64,000 nucleotides of DNA from Spelaeicoccus albus (GCF_013409065.1 NZ_JACBZP010000001.1:1488001-1552000); one strand, 5' to 3'. Positions 16,776 to 26,911 are shown, counted from the first letter of the stretch. Notes: generated from the letters alone by a model not told the origin. Numbers and translations are program-made.

Positions 16776-17675
16776 ATGGCTACCTCGACGGTGAGCTGGA
16801 ACCAGCCCGGCGGCAGCCAGCCAGGGCGCGACGAACCCAAAGTCGTCCAACCTCGGCCGAAGTTCTCCACCGGGAACTCGATCGGCATGGCCGTCGCCGT
16901 CATAATTCTCGCGGTACTGGTATTGAGCGCGATCCGCAACGACAACTTTCAGTGGGACGTCGTCTTCAAGTATTTCTTGAGCAAGTCGATCGTTCGCGGG
17001 TTGCTGACCACAATCGAACTGACGGCGCTGAGTGTCGCGATCGGCCTATCGCTCGGCACTGTGATCGCGGTCATGCGTTTGTCGAAGAATCCAGTTCTCA
17101 CCTACATCGCCAGCGCATACGTCTGGTTCTTTCGTGGGACCCCGTTACTGGTCCAGCTCATATTCTGGTTCAATCTCTCCGCGCTGTACTCGCGGCTGTC
17201 GATCACCATTCCGTTCGGACCGGATTTGGTGTCGGTCAACACCAACGCCGTGATCAGTCCGTTCATTGCCGCGATGCTCGGTTTGGGCCTGCATGCGGCC
17301 GGATACATGGCCGAAGTAGTCCGGGGCGGCATCCTCGGAGTCGACCAAACTCAGGTGGAGGCCGCTTGTGCGCTGGGGATGAGCCGCGGCACACGGTTCC
17401 GGAAAGTGGTGTGGCCCCAGGCATTGCGGCTCATCATCCCGCCAGCCGGTAACCGGGTCATCTCCGAGCTGAAGGATACGTCGCTCGTCAGTGTTATCGC
17501 GATTCCCGATGTCTTGTATAGCGCGCAAATCGTCTATTCGCGTACGTACGAGACTATTCCACTGCTGATCGTGGCGACCCTCTGGTACCTCATCGTGGTC
17601 TCGCTGTTGTCGATCGGACAGCGGGTCGCCGAGAAGCGGGTCGGCCGGAGCGTCAAACAATCGGCCATGGCGTAA
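16776..17675 (+). CDS. Polar amino acid ABC importer permease (HisM/GlnP-like)
   Basis: The 299-aa protein has a long cytoplasmic N-terminus (about 45 residues rich in Gly, Pro and Gln). Five membrane spans follow with the family motifs GLLTTIELTALSVAIGLSLG, YVWFFRGTPLLVQL and the EAA loop VEAACALGMSRGTRFRKVVWPQA. It probably homodimerises with the ATPase encoded next. It lies within the flavoenzyme-SBP-permease-ATPase operon. Confidence 0.92.
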   Translation: MATSTVSWNQPGGSQPGRDEPKVVQPRPKFSTGNSIGMAVAVIILAVLVLSAIRNDNFQWDVVFKYFLSKSIVRGLLTTIELTALSVAIGLSLGTVIAVMRLSKNPVLTYIASAYVWFFRGTPLLVQLIFWFNLSALYSRLSITIPFGPDLVSVNTNAVISPFIAAMLGLGLHAAGYMAEVVRGGILGVDQTQVEAACALGMSRGTRFRKVVWPQALRLIIPPAGNRVISELKDTSLVSVIAIPDVLYSAQIVYSRTYETIPLLIVATLWYLIVVSLLSIGQRVAEKRVGRSVKQSAMA

Positions 17676-17705
17676 AGCCTTCCATACAGAACTGTGAGGT
17701 GTGAG

Positions 17706-18470
17706 TTGACTAGTCCCATGGTCGAGCTTCGATCGGTGCATAAATCGTTTGGGGAAGTCGAGGTTCTTCGTTCAATCGATTTGACGGTCAATCGAGGTGA
17801 CGTCGTGTGCTTGCTGGGAGCGTCCGGATCGGGCAAAAGCACGTTGTTGCGATGCATCAATCACCTTGAGCGGGTGGATTCCGGCGACGTCCTCGTTGAC
17901 GGCGAGTACGTCGGTTACACGGCACGCAATGACAAACTGTACGAGCTTCCGGAAAACGTTGTTGCAAAGAATCGGCGCGAAATTGGCATGGTCTTTCAGA
18001 GCTTCGGACTCTTCCCGCATATGAGTGTGCTCGATAACGTGATGGCAGGCCCGCTCCTCGTGAAACAACAGGGCCGGGCAGCTGCCGAAAAAACGGCAGT
18101 TGCCTTGCTTGAGCGAGTCGGTCTCGGGGAGAAGGCCGATGGGTGGCCAAGTCAATTGTCGGGAGGCCAGCAACAACGCGTCGCGATAGCCCGGGCCCTC
18201 GCCATGGAGCCGAAGCTCATGCTGTTCGACGAGCCGACGTCTGCCCTTGACCCGGAACTCGTCGGTGAGGTTCTCGACGTCATCAAAAGCCTGGCAGACG
18301 TCGGCATGACCATGCTGATCGTCACGCACGAAATTGGATTTGCCGACAGAGTCGCCGACGTGGTCGCACTCATGCATGACGGCCAGATCATCGAAACCGG
18401 CAGCCCGAGCGACGTCCTGCACAACCCGCATCACGCGCGAACCAAGCAATTCCTCTCGCAAGTGTTGTGA
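17706..18470 (+). CDS. Polar amino acid ABC importer ATPase (HisP/GlnQ-like)
   Basis: About 254 aa with Walker [11 protein letters not shown]-loop [15 protein letters not shown], signature [19 protein letters not shown], Walker B LMLFDEP and the switch His in LIVTHE. The start is uncertain. The TTG at 17706 has a GAGGTG Shine-Dalgarno 4 bases upstream. The GTG at 17694 and ATG at 17718 have poorer signals, and the conserved domain begins at 17718. It is the last gene of the amino acid importer operon. Confidence 0.92.
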   Translation: MTSPMVELRSVHKSFGEVEVLRSIDLTVNRGDVVCLLGASGSGKSTLLRCINHLERVDSGDVLVDGEYVGYTARNDKLYELPENVVAKNRREIGMVFQSFGLFPHMSVLDNVMAGPLLVKQQGRAAAEKTAVALLERVGLGEKADGWPSQLSGGQQQRVAIARALAMEPKLMLFDEPTSALDPELVGEVLDVIKSLADVGMTMLIVTHEIGFADRVADVVALMHDGQIIETGSPSDVLHNPHHARTKQFLSQVL

Positions 18471-18478
18471 GCGAGAAC

Positions 18479-18493
18479 ATTGTTGACGTCAAC
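18479..18493. promoter_or_regulatory. Perfect 12-bp palindrome with ATTGTTGAC
   Basis: GTTGACGTCAAC at 18482-18493 is a perfect palindrome, preceded by ATT. The 9-mer ATTGTTGAC recurs 93 bases downstream at 18572-18580, overlapping the promoter of the next operon. The form resembles binding sites of GntR-family regulators of the FCD class. It starts 9 bases after the stop codon of the preceding ATPase gene. Confidence 0.4.
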
Positions 18494-18570
18494 GGGTGAG
18501 TGCACGCGGGCCGTCGCCTCCTGTTGTTGCTTGCGACTTCGGCACAAGCAATTGAAAAGTAAATTGGATA

Positions 18571-18604
18571 TATTGTTGACAATAGATCCAGCAGTTTGTA
18601 AGGT
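18571..18604 (+). promoter_or_regulatory. Promoter with overlapping inverted repeat for the second Dpp-type operon
   Basis: TTGACA (18576-18581) and TAAGGT (18599-18604) are 17 bases apart, a good sigma-70-type pair. The -35 box lies inside an inverted repeat TATTGT-TG-ACAATA (18571-18584), which shares ATTGTTGAC with the palindrome at 18479. A repressor bound here would block the -35 region. The rest of the 283-base gap (18471-18753) shows no gene. Confidence 0.55.
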
Positions 18605-18753
18605 CGCAACAGCTTCTTGCTCCGACGAATAGTCGGCGAGGCGGTCCAAGGATGGGCCGGCAGCGCGCTAGTCAGTCGTAACCCGGCGCGACTTTTGACC
18701 AAAAACCTAAATGCTCTCAGCTTTGCCCGAATACTCAATGAGGAGAAAAGTAC

Positions 18754-20448
18754 ATGCGTATGCAGTCTCGTACCAGCATATTGGCCTCGGTTTTGGCAGT
18801 CTCACTCGTCGGCCTCGCCGGTTGCGGGAGCAGCGAGCCGCCGAAGAATACGGCGCCGAATGCTCACGACGTGACTGCGAAATGTCAAAAGCTTGAGAAG
18901 AAGGCACAGGAGAAGACCGGTAAGGGTGAGAACACCTTCGTGTTCGCCGCGTCCACCGATCCGACCTCACTCAATCCTTTTCACACGAACGACAGCGACT
19001 CGTTCCGGATCGCGCATCAGATTTTTGAAGGCCTCGTTTGGGCAAAGCCCTGCAGTCCGGATCCCGCGCCGCGTTTGGCGACGAAATGGAACTCCTCGAA
19101 AGACGGCAAAACTTACACGTTCCAGCTACGAAAAGGCGTGAAGTTCCAAGACGGCACCGATTTCGACTCGAAGGCGGTTTGTTACAACTTCGAACACATG
19201 AATAACCAGCCGCCGGGGGTTGCCCGTACCGAGGCCGCCAGCTATGAGTGGAAACACATATTCAAGGGCTTTGGGTCACACAGTATTTACCGGTCGTGTG
19301 AAACGGACGGCAGCCACAAGGTGACGATTCAGCTCAAGAGCGCTTTTGCGGGCTTTCTCGGAGCGTTGACCAGCCCGGCATTCGCTATGCAGAGCCCGAC
19401 TGCGCTGAAGAAGTGGGACCAAGTCAAGGCCGGGGAAGATCCTACGTCGAGCGAATACGCAACGAAGCACCCCACCGGAACCGGGCCCTACAAGTTCGTC
19501 TCGTGGAAGAAGGGCAAGCAAGTAACGCTGAAACGGTTCGATGGCTATTGGGGGCAAAAAGCGAAGACGCCACGAGTCATTATTACAACTATCCAAGATG
19601 CTCAGGCCCGGGCGAATGCCTTGGCCGCCGGAGACATCGATGGTTTCGACCTCGTAGCTCCCGGCGACATCGGAAGCCTACAGAAAAAGGGCTTCGACCT
19701 TATTCAACGCCCACCCTTCAACATTTTGTACCTCGGAATGAACCAAAAAGTTAAGGCCTTGAGCAATATCAAGGTCCGCAAGGCGATCGCGTATGCTCTC
19801 AATAAAGAGAAAATCGTCAAGCAAACAATGACGCCGGGATCGACGGTCGCGAAAGAATTCATTCCGAAATCGGTGATTGGTTACAACCCGGACGTCACGC
19901 AATATAAATACAATCCCAAAAAGGCAAAAGAACTACTCAAAAAAGCCGGCTATCCTAATCTGACGCTGGAGTTCAACTACCCCACAGATGTCAGCCGCCC
20001 GTATATGCCAAGCCCCAAGGACACGTTTAACGAAATCCGCGACGAGCTGAAGGCCGTAGGAATCACCATCAAACCCGTGGCCGACCAGTGGACTGACTAC
20101 CTCAATCGAACGTCCGGTACCTCCGACCACGGTATTCACATTCTCGGATGGACGGGTGAATACAATAGCGCCGACAACTTCTTGGGGACGTTCTTTGGTG
20201 CGCAGCACGCCGAATGGGGTTTCAACAATCCGCAACTTTTCAAAAAGCTTGCGCACGCCAAACAGCTGCCGACCACCGATGAGCAAGAAACGGCCTACAA
20301 AAAGATCAATGAAGACATCATGAAGTTTCTTCCCGGTATCCCACTCGGCAACGGTGCTCCGTCCTTGGCTTTTGATCCGAAGGTGAAAGGGTACGTCCCG
20401 AGCCCGGTCGAGGATGAAGTGTGGAACCAGGTAGTTGTCGAGAAGTAG
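18754..20448 (+). CDS. Second peptide-type ABC importer, substrate-binding lipoprotein (SBP family 5)
   Basis: The 564-aa product has a lipoprotein signal with lipobox LAGC (Cys24). A Lys-rich linker leads to the SBP_bac_5 fold. Family landmarks are SFRIAHQIFEGLVWAKP, the SSKDGKTYTFQLRKGVKFQDG block, GTGPYKFVSWKKG and ALNKEKIVKQTM. It starts behind AGGAGAAAAGTAC, a strong Shine-Dalgarno. It is the first gene of a five-gene ABC operon followed by a CocE-type hydrolase. Peptides are the default ligand; acylated or proline-containing peptides would suit the hydrolase. Confidence 0.92.
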   Translation: MRMQSRTSILASVLAVSLVGLAGCGSSEPPKNTAPNAHDVTAKCQKLEKKAQEKTGKGENTFVFAASTDPTSLNPFHTNDSDSFRIAHQIFEGLVWAKPCSPDPAPRLATKWNSSKDGKTYTFQLRKGVKFQDGTDFDSKAVCYNFEHMNNQPPGVARTEAASYEWKHIFKGFGSHSIYRSCETDGSHKVTIQLKSAFAGFLGALTSPAFAMQSPTALKKWDQVKAGEDPTSSEYATKHPTGTGPYKFVSWKKGKQVTLKRFDGYWGQKAKTPRVIITTIQDAQARANALAAGDIDGFDLVAPGDIGSLQKKGFDLIQRPPFNILYLGMNQKVKALSNIKVRKAIAYALNKEKIVKQTMTPGSTVAKEFIPKSVIGYNPDVTQYKYNPKKAKELLKKAGYPNLTLEFNYPTDVSRPYMPSPKDTFNEIRDELKAVGITIKPVADQWTDYLNRTSGTSDHGIHILGWTGEYNSADNFLGTFFGAQHAEWGFNNPQLFKKLAHAKQLPTTDEQETAYKKINEDIMKFLPGIPLGNGAPSLAFDPKVKGYVPSPVEDEVWNQVVVEK

Positions 20449-20455
20449 GTAACTG

Positions 20456-21460
20456 ATGCTGCGATTCGCGGTACGCCGCCTGGCGATGCTCGTGCCAACG
20501 CTATTTGGACTATCCATCCTGCTGTTTGCGTGGGTGCGAGCATTGCCCGGCGGCCCAGCGAGAGCACTCTTGGGGCAAAAGGCAACACCGTCCGCTATCG
20601 ACGCCATTAATAAGGCGTACGGCTTCGACCAGCCGCTGGTGCAGCAATACTTCACCTACCTGGGATCCTTGCTGCGCGGCGATTTTGGCTCGTCCATCAA
20701 AAAGCACGAGACGGTGCTGAGCGCGTTTGCCGACAAGTTGCCGGCAACTGTCGAACTTTCAATCCTTGCGTTGATCTTCGCGATCGTGGTCGGCGTTCCG
20801 CTCGGCTATTTCGCGGGCAAGCGGGCCGGAAGTACGGCCGACGCGACAGTGGTGTCATTCTCGTTGCTCGGCACCGTGACACCGGTGTTTTTTCTGGCGC
20901 TCTTGCTCAAATACGTTTTCGCCTTGAAGCTCAACATTTTCGATACCGTCGGTCGGCAAGATCCGCGGATTGAGGCAACCCACACCACCGGCTTCTACGT
21001 TCTTGACGGAATCATCAACGGACAGTTCGGTGCCGCCTGGGACGCCGTCATGCACCTCGCCCTTCCGGCGTTGGCGCTTGGCACAATACCGTTGGCCGTT
21101 GTCGTCCGCATGACTCGAGCCTCTGTCTCGGAAGTCATCCATGAAGATTATGTGCGTACTGCGGAGGCGAAAGGACTTCGTACTCGTACTATCAACATTC
21201 GGCACGTGATGCGCAACGCTCTTCTGCCGGTCATCACGAGTCTGGGGCTTCAGCTAGGGCTTTTGCTTGCCGGGGCAATTCTGACGGAGACGGTCTTTGA
21301 CCTGGACGGGATCGGTCAATACCTCTATGAGGCAATTCGAGACCGCGATTATCCGGTACTGCAGGGGTTTATCTTGTTTATCGCAATTATGTTCACGTTG
21401 GTGACCTTGGTGGTCGACCTCCTATACGGCCTCATCGACCCCCGGGTTCGTGAATCATGA
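20456..21460 (+). CDS. Second peptide-type ABC importer permease (DppB-like)
   Basis: The 334-aa membrane protein has the first-helix motif RRLAMLVPTLFGLSILLFAWVR interrupted by the LPGGPARALLG loop. The EAA loop is EDYVRTAEAKGLRTRTINIRHVMRNALLPV. A cytoplasmic C-terminal LIDPRVRES tail is typical for DppB. It begins 7 bases after the substrate-binding gene and overlaps the next permease by 4 bases. Confidence 0.93.
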   Translation: MLRFAVRRLAMLVPTLFGLSILLFAWVRALPGGPARALLGQKATPSAIDAINKAYGFDQPLVQQYFTYLGSLLRGDFGSSIKKHETVLSAFADKLPATVELSILALIFAIVVGVPLGYFAGKRAGSTADATVVSFSLLGTVTPVFFLALLLKYVFALKLNIFDTVGRQDPRIEATHTTGFYVLDGIINGQFGAAWDAVMHLALPALALGTIPLAVVVRMTRASVSEVIHEDYVRTAEAKGLRTRTINIRHVMRNALLPVITSLGLQLGLLLAGAILTETVFDLDGIGQYLYEAIRDRDYPVLQGFILFIAIMFTLVTLVVDLLYGLIDPRVRES

Positions 21461-22395
21461 CGGCGCCGCAATCCATAGACCCGGCTTCGGGCGGTGCGCC
21501 GCTGGGGCCGAGTGCCGATTTTCAGGACCGGCGGGGCGATAGCCTGTGGCGCGGCGCTTTCCGTCGATTAGCAAAGAGTCCCATGGCGATCGCGGGATTC
21601 GTCATCGTGATTTGCTTTTTGGCAGTCGCATTGGCCGCGCCGTTGTTGGCGCCGTATCAGCCTGCGTCTACGCAGTGGACCGACCTGTCGACTCCGTATT
21701 TCGTGCTGGGGCACGGTCACGGTCACGCACTCGGCATTGACCGGTGGGGTTCCGATATGTTGACTCAGCTCATATATGGGGCCCGGCAGTCGCTCATCAT
21801 CGGGGTCGTCTCGACGCTGATAGGGCTGTGCGTGGGAAGTGCCTTGGGCACGGTGGCTGGAGCATTTGGCCGGGCTGTCGATGCCGTGGTCATGCGCATC
21901 GTCGACGTCATGCTTTCGATTCCGAGTCTGCTGCTAGCGATCAGCATCGCCGCCGTGATGGGGAAAAGTACCTACGCATTGATGGTGGCAATCGGCGCAG
22001 CGCAGATACCCATTTTTGCCCGCCTCCTCAGAGGGTCGATGCTGTCGGAACGAAAATCGGATTATGTCTTGGCGGCCACGTCGTTGGGGCTTCGTCGGCG
22101 GACGGTCGTGATGGGCCACATGCTGCCCAATTCGCTTGGCCCCACTATCGTCCAGGCGACCTTGAGCCTTGCTACCGCGATCATCGATGTTGCGGCGTTG
22201 TCATATCTCGGACTAGGCCAGTCCGACCCGGCCGCGGCAGAGTGGGGCCGGATGATCGTCGGCGCTCAAGACAGGTTTGCCATCGCGCCGTGGCTTGCGT
22301 TTTACCCAGGCGTTTGTATCGCGCTGACCGCGTTGGGATTCACCTTGTTGGGAGAGTCTCTTCGCGAAGCTCTAGACCCGAAGCAACGGAGGTGA
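21457..22395 (+). CDS. Second peptide-type ABC importer permease (DppC-like)
   Basis: The 312-aa membrane protein has the DppC N-terminal FRRLAKSPMAIAGFVIVI segment and the diagnostic HALGIDRWGSDMLTQLIYGARQSL block. The EAA loop is SDYVLAATSLGLRRRTVVMGHMLPN. It is coupled to the DppB-like gene by a 4-base overlap and followed after 4 bases by the first ATPase. It pairs with the DppB-like permease to form the channel. Confidence 0.93.
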   Translation: MTAPQSIDPASGGAPLGPSADFQDRRGDSLWRGAFRRLAKSPMAIAGFVIVICFLAVALAAPLLAPYQPASTQWTDLSTPYFVLGHGHGHALGIDRWGSDMLTQLIYGARQSLIIGVVSTLIGLCVGSALGTVAGAFGRAVDAVVMRIVDVMLSIPSLLLAISIAAVMGKSTYALMVAIGAAQIPIFARLLRGSMLSERKSDYVLAATSLGLRRRTVVMGHMLPNSLGPTIVQATLSLATAIIDVAALSYLGLGQSDPAAAEWGRMIVGAQDRFAIAPWLAFYPGVCIALTALGFTLLGESLREALDPKQRR

Positions 22396-22399
22396 TCGC

Positions 22400-23452
22400 A
22401 TGACCGACGTCGAGCACGGAGTGGACAACGGACATTCCGGAGCAAGCTCTCCGGCACAGCGATTGTTGGAAGTCGACAAGCTGTCCGTTACTTTTCAACG
22501 GCGCGGACAACGGGCTGTTCCCGCTGTTGACGAAGTCAGTTTCGGAATCGATGCCGGCCAGCACATCGGAATCGTTGGCGAATCCGGCAGCGGCAAGAGC
22601 GTGACGTCGCTGGCGATCATGGGTCTGTTGCCGAAGCATGGCGTACAAGTCGGCGGTAGCGTCAAATACCGCGGCCGCGAATTGCTGGGCCTACCGAAGC
22701 ATGGCCTGAACAATATTCGCGGGAGCGAAATTGCCATGGTCTTTCAAGACCCGATGAGCTCACTCAACCCGGTGGTCACTATTGGCACCCAGATCTCGGA
22801 GGTGATCCGGCGGCACCGGAAAGTCTCAAGAAAAGAAGCGCTTGAGCAATCGGTCAGCCTGCTCGATCGCGTAGGCATTGCCGACCCGAGGCGCCGCGTC
22901 AAGGAGTACCCCTTTCAGCTCTCCGGCGGCATGCGCCAGCGCGTATTGATCGCGATCGCACTTGCTTGCGAGCCACGGCTGCTTATCGCCGATGAGCCGA
23001 CAACCGCTCTCGATGTCACTATCCAAGCGCAGATTCTTGAATTACTGAAGGACCTGGTCTCCGGCACGGGCACGGCGCTGATTATGATCACGCACGATCT
23101 TGGAGTGGTCGCGGGCCTGTGCGACGAAGTCCACGTCATGTATTCGGGACGAGTCGTGGAATCGTCGCCGCGCCGGCCGCTGTATGCACGGCCGCGGCAC
23201 CCTTATACGGGAGGCTTGCTCGCTTCGATTCCACGACTCGATGACCCCCAGGGCGAGGCGTTGCATCCAATCGCCGGCTCGCCGACCGACACCCTGCCGT
23301 GGAGCCAGGGATGCGCTTTTCAGCCCCGGTGCGGCAACGCAGTGCAGCAATGCCTCGAATCGACGCCGTCGTTGGTACCGGAGGGCGAGGGCGCTCTGAG
23401 GTGTTTCAACCCATTGAACCAAGTCGCCGTAGAAGAGGCCCCAGATGAATGA
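22400..23452 (+). CDS. Second peptide-type ABC importer ATPase 1 (DppD-like)
   Basis: The 350-aa protein has Walker [10 protein letters not shown]-loop [14 protein letters not shown], signature LSGGMRQRV, Walker [15 protein letters not shown] and switch His ITHD. The C-terminal oligopeptide ABC extension carries the cysteine motif [14 protein letters not shown] (about residues 300-315), which in DppD/OppD binds an iron-sulfur cluster. A GGAGGTGATC Shine-Dalgarno precedes the ATG. It overlaps the next ATPase gene by 8 bases. Confidence 0.93.
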   Translation: MTDVEHGVDNGHSGASSPAQRLLEVDKLSVTFQRRGQRAVPAVDEVSFGIDAGQHIGIVGESGSGKSVTSLAIMGLLPKHGVQVGGSVKYRGRELLGLPKHGLNNIRGSEIAMVFQDPMSSLNPVVTIGTQISEVIRRHRKVSRKEALEQSVSLLDRVGIADPRRRVKEYPFQLSGGMRQRVLIAIALACEPRLLIADEPTTALDVTIQAQILELLKDLVSGTGTALIMITHDLGVVAGLCDEVHVMYSGRVVESSPRRPLYARPRHPYTGGLLASIPRLDDPQGEALHPIAGSPTDTLPWSQGCAFQPRCGNAVQQCLESTPSLVPEGEGALRCFNPLNQVAVEEAPDE

Positions 23453-24485
23453 CGACGACGTCTTGCTTGACGTTCAAGACCTTAAAGTCCATTTTCCGAT
23501 CAAGAGCGGAGTAGTCGTTTCGCGAACGACGGGCTCAGTCAAAGCTGTCGATGGCGTTAATTTGAAAGTCGAGCGCGGAAAGACGTTGGGCCTGGTGGGC
23601 GAATCCGGGTGCGGGAAGAGCACCCTCGGGCGGGCGATCCTGCGGCTGACCGATCCGACTTCGGGCTCGGTCTACTTCGACGGGGCGGACGTGGCGCCGT
23701 TGAAAGGCGAAGAGCTGCGCCGCATGCGAAAGCGGATGCAGATGGTCTTTCAAGACCCGATGGGATCCCTCAATCCACGGCAAAGTGTTGAGACTATTCT
23801 TACCGAGCCGCTCAAGGCCCACGGAGTGCAATTCGACCGCAAGACCAAGGTCGCCGAACTTTTGGATCTCGTGGGGTTGCCTAGGAACGCGTCGAATCGC
23901 TACCCGCACGAATTTTCCGGCGGGCAGCGGCAACGAATCGGTATTGCTCGAGCAGTCGCGTTGGAGCCCGAACTGGTCATTGCGGACGAGCCCGTGTCGG
24001 CCCTGGATGTTTCCATCCAGGCTCAAGTACTCAATTTGCTCGCCGATCTGCAAAAAGCGCTGGGGCTGACCTACGTCGTCATCGCCCATGACCTTGCAGT
24101 GGTCCGTCATGTCTCGGACGACGTCGCCGTGATGTATCTGGGAGAAATTGTCGAGTACGCCAGTTCGGGCGAACTGTACGACGCCCCGATGCACCCGTAC
24201 ACGAAGGCACTGATGTCGGCGGTTCCCATACCCGATCCCGTCGTCGAGTCGGAACGTGAGCGGATCCTGTTGGCGGGCGACTTGCCGTCACCGGCAGACC
24301 CTCCCTCCGGTTGCCGGTTCCACACCCGGTGTCCGTTTCGTCAAGAGACGCTATGCGCGGATGAACATCCCCCGTTGAACGAGATCTCGCCGGGCCACAC
24401 CGTCGCGTGTCACTGGGCCCGGGAAATTGCGAGCGGCGAGATTCAACCAACTTTTCTGAGCGCGGCGGATGCGGCCGAAGTGTAG
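23445..24485 (+). CDS. Second peptide-type ABC importer ATPase 2 (DppF-like)
   Basis: The 346-aa protein has Walker [11 protein letters not shown]-loop [15 protein letters not shown], signature [14 protein letters not shown], Walker [15 protein letters not shown] and switch His IAHD. The C-terminal oligopeptide extension has [15 protein letters not shown]. Its Walker A with Cys and the PVSALDVS box are typical of the DppF/OppF partner. It completes the second importer. The CocE-type hydrolase follows after 47 bases. Confidence 0.93.
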   Translation: MNDDDVLLDVQDLKVHFPIKSGVVVSRTTGSVKAVDGVNLKVERGKTLGLVGESGCGKSTLGRAILRLTDPTSGSVYFDGADVAPLKGEELRRMRKRMQMVFQDPMGSLNPRQSVETILTEPLKAHGVQFDRKTKVAELLDLVGLPRNASNRYPHEFSGGQRQRIGIARAVALEPELVIADEPVSALDVSIQAQVLNLLADLQKALGLTYVVIAHDLAVVRHVSDDVAVMYLGEIVEYASSGELYDAPMHPYTKALMSAVPIPDPVVESERERILLAGDLPSPADPPSGCRFHTRCPFRQETLCADEHPPLNEISPGHTVACHWAREIASGEIQPTFLSAADAAEV

Positions 24486-24532
24486 AAACGGGCCGCTTTA
24501 AAAAATGCACGCGAACTGAGGGCAGAAAAATA

Positions 24533-26563
24533 ATGCAAATTGTGGACGAATTTCCACACGACATCATTGAAGAAGAACACATCTGGATCACGGTCTCCGA
24601 CGGGACCCGGCTTGCGGGCCACATCTGGCGGCCGAGCGCATCCGATTCGGATCCTGTCCCCGGAATACTTGAATTTCTTCCGTATCGTCAGCGCGATCTC
24701 ACGTCCGAACGCGACTCCGTCAACCATCCGTATTTGGCAGGTCACGGCTATGCGTGCGTTCGGGTGGATTTGCGAGGGGCCGGCAATTCCGAAGGTTGCC
24801 TCATTGACGAATACCTCGAGCAAGAGCAGCAGGATGCGGAAGACGTCCTTGCGTGGATCGCCTCGCAACGATGGTGTTCAGGACGCACTGGAATGATGGG
24901 GATCTCGTGGGGCGGGTTCAACGCGCTCCAGGTGGCCGCCCGCCGTCCGGCCAGCCTCGGAGCGATCGCGATTTCATCATTCACGGTGGATCGATTTGGC
25001 GACGATATGCACTATATGGGCGGATGCCTGTTATCGGACAATTTCGCCGAGGCCTCCACGATGTTTGGCGCGGCGGGGTTGCCGCCCGACCCTGCAATAG
25101 TCGGGGAGAATTGGCGAGACATGTGGTTCGATCGGCTCGAAGCAATTTCGCCGTGGATCGACACGTGGCTTTCACACCAGCAGCGCGATGATTATTGGAA
25201 ACACGCGTCCGTCAACGAGGACTACTCGGCGGTCCACTGCCCGGTGATTGCCTCGAGCGGCTGGGCCGACGGATATTCGAATTCGGTATTTCGAGTTATG
25301 GAAAACCTCGACGTTCCGAAAAAGGGGATCATCGGCCCGTGGGCCCACAAATATCCACATATGGGAGTGCCGGGGCCCGCCATCGGATATTTGCAGATAC
25401 TGGTGGATTGGTGGGACCGATGGCTCAAGGGCGTCGAAAATTCGGTAATGGACGGACCGACGTTGCGGGTGTGGATGCAAGACAGCGCGCCGCCGTCCAG
25501 CAGCTACGAAGAGCGCCAGGGACGCTGGGTGGGGTTGGATGAGTGGCCCTCGCGGCAGACGACGTTCACGGACGCAGCACTAGCCGACCATGCCATCGAC
25601 CTGGCACCGACGGGGATCGTCGGGGCGGAACCGGGCGAGCTTACGATTAAATCACCGCTGACGGTCGGGCAATTCGCCGGCAAATGGGCATCCTACGGGA
25701 CGCCGCCCGATTTGCCCTCGGATCAGCGAGAAGAAGACGCCGGGTCGCTCATTTTCGATACGCCCGAGCTGGCAGAAACTTGTGAGATCCTCGGCGCGCC
25801 CGTGGTAAGTCTCGAACTATCGGCGGACGAACCGGTGGCGATGATCGCCGTACGCCTGTTGGACGTCGCTCCCGACGGCAGCAGCACGAGAGTGACCTAT
25901 GGGTTATTGAACCTGACCCATAGAGACAGCGACGAAGATCCCGAACCGCTCGAACCCGGTGAGCATTACCGAGTGAGAATACCGTTGAATGGCGTAGCGC
26001 AATCGTTTCCCGCCGGGCACCGTATCCGAATGGCCGTGTCAACCTCCTACTGGCCACTCGCCTGGCCGGCACCTGCGGGAGCCACCGTGACTGTGTACCC
26101 GCCGAACTGTGTGCTGTCGTTGCCCTTGTGGGACGCGCGCGCGACGGATAGCCGCCCGTCGCCGTATTTGCCGTCCGAAGGCGCCAGGCGGCTCGCGACT
26201 GCCAGAATCGTCGAGCCGGACGCCGGATGGGTCGTCTGCAGAGATTTGGCGACCGGCAATTCGACTGTGGAAATAGTCAAAGACTCGGGCACTGTGGCCT
26301 TTGAGAAGATTGGGCTTGAGTTCTCACGGCGCGTCGAAGAACGATATGGCCGTCATGGTGACGAGCCGACATCGGTCTACGGTGAGACTTTATGGAACAC
26401 CGAATTCCGGCGAGGAGGTTGGCGGGTAGGGGTCGAGTCGGCCGCCCGGTTGACCTGCACGGCGACGGATTTCGTCCTGGAAGCGCGCATTGACGGATTC
26501 GAGGGCCGTGAGACCGTCTACTCTCGTGACTGGCAGAAAACTATTCCTCGACGATTGGTGTGA
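24533..26563 (+). CDS. CocE/NonD family hydrolase (peptidase S15-like)
   Basis: The 676-aa protein starts at ATG 24533, behind GAGGGC; the reading frame is open further upstream but that part overlaps the ATPase gene. An alpha/beta-hydrolase domain holds the nucleophile Ser125 in GISWGG. The likely Asp is in SGWADGYSNS and the His in GPWAHKYPH. A C-terminal X-Pro dipeptidyl-peptidase-like beta domain runs from about residue 360. Relatives include cocaine esterase, glutaryl-7-ACA acylase and X-Pro dipeptidyl peptidases. It follows a peptide-type importer and has no signal peptide, so it probably cleaves the imported ester, amide or Pro-peptide in the cytoplasm. Confidence 0.9.
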   Translation: MQIVDEFPHDIIEEEHIWITVSDGTRLAGHIWRPSASDSDPVPGILEFLPYRQRDLTSERDSVNHPYLAGHGYACVRVDLRGAGNSEGCLIDEYLEQEQQDAEDVLAWIASQRWCSGRTGMMGISWGGFNALQVAARRPASLGAIAISSFTVDRFGDDMHYMGGCLLSDNFAEASTMFGAAGLPPDPAIVGENWRDMWFDRLEAISPWIDTWLSHQQRDDYWKHASVNEDYSAVHCPVIASSGWADGYSNSVFRVMENLDVPKKGIIGPWAHKYPHMGVPGPAIGYLQILVDWWDRWLKGVENSVMDGPTLRVWMQDSAPPSSSYEERQGRWVGLDEWPSRQTTFTDAALADHAIDLAPTGIVGAEPGELTIKSPLTVGQFAGKWASYGTPPDLPSDQREEDAGSLIFDTPELAETCEILGAPVVSLELSADEPVAMIAVRLLDVAPDGSSTRVTYGLLNLTHRDSDEDPEPLEPGEHYRVRIPLNGVAQSFPAGHRIRMAVSTSYWPLAWPAPAGATVTVYPPNCVLSLPLWDARATDSRPSPYLPSEGARRLATARIVEPDAGWVVCRDLATGNSTVEIVKDSGTVAFEKIGLEFSRRVEERYGRHGDEPTSVYGETLWNTEFRRGGWRVGVESAARLTCTATDFVLEARIDGFEGRETVYSRDWQKTIPRRLV

Positions 26564-26911
26564 TTCGAAAGTCGGTAGGTTCGGGTCACGCCCCAATGAC
26601 GCGCATGACCAGTAAAAACTCTAGTTGAAGTGTTCGGGCCATTTCGCGTTTAAGAATCACTCTGAGCATGCTTCGGCGTCATTTGTTCGCCTGCCGGGGA
26701 TCTGAGGCGTCGCGGGCTGAAGCCGGTCCGCTTGCAGGTTCGTGCCGTACTGCGGTGCGCGCGTGGCGTCACCACAGAGATTCTGCGGTTCGGCAATGCA
26801 CGGGAGCTGGGACGTCTCAATAAGTTCACCAGCCGTTCGCAGCATCGCTGCATTCGAGCTACGAAGGCAGCTTCGGAGAAAATTAGTTCATCCTCTTCAC
26901 GAGGCAAATGA
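26564..26911. other. Intergenic region without a recognisable gene
   Basis: About 350 bases between the CocE-type hydrolase and the GntR gene. Frames on both strands are short or broken, and the longer minus-strand frame mirrors the GntR gene beyond it. I see no hairpin with a T-tract and no RNA gene. It probably holds the end of the preceding operon and the promoter of the next one. Confidence 0.5.

Noticed and set aside
24407-24532. Upstream extension of the CocE hydrolase frame
   Set aside because: The extension overlaps the ATPase gene and has no family sequence; ATG 24533 has a suitable ribosome-binding site.
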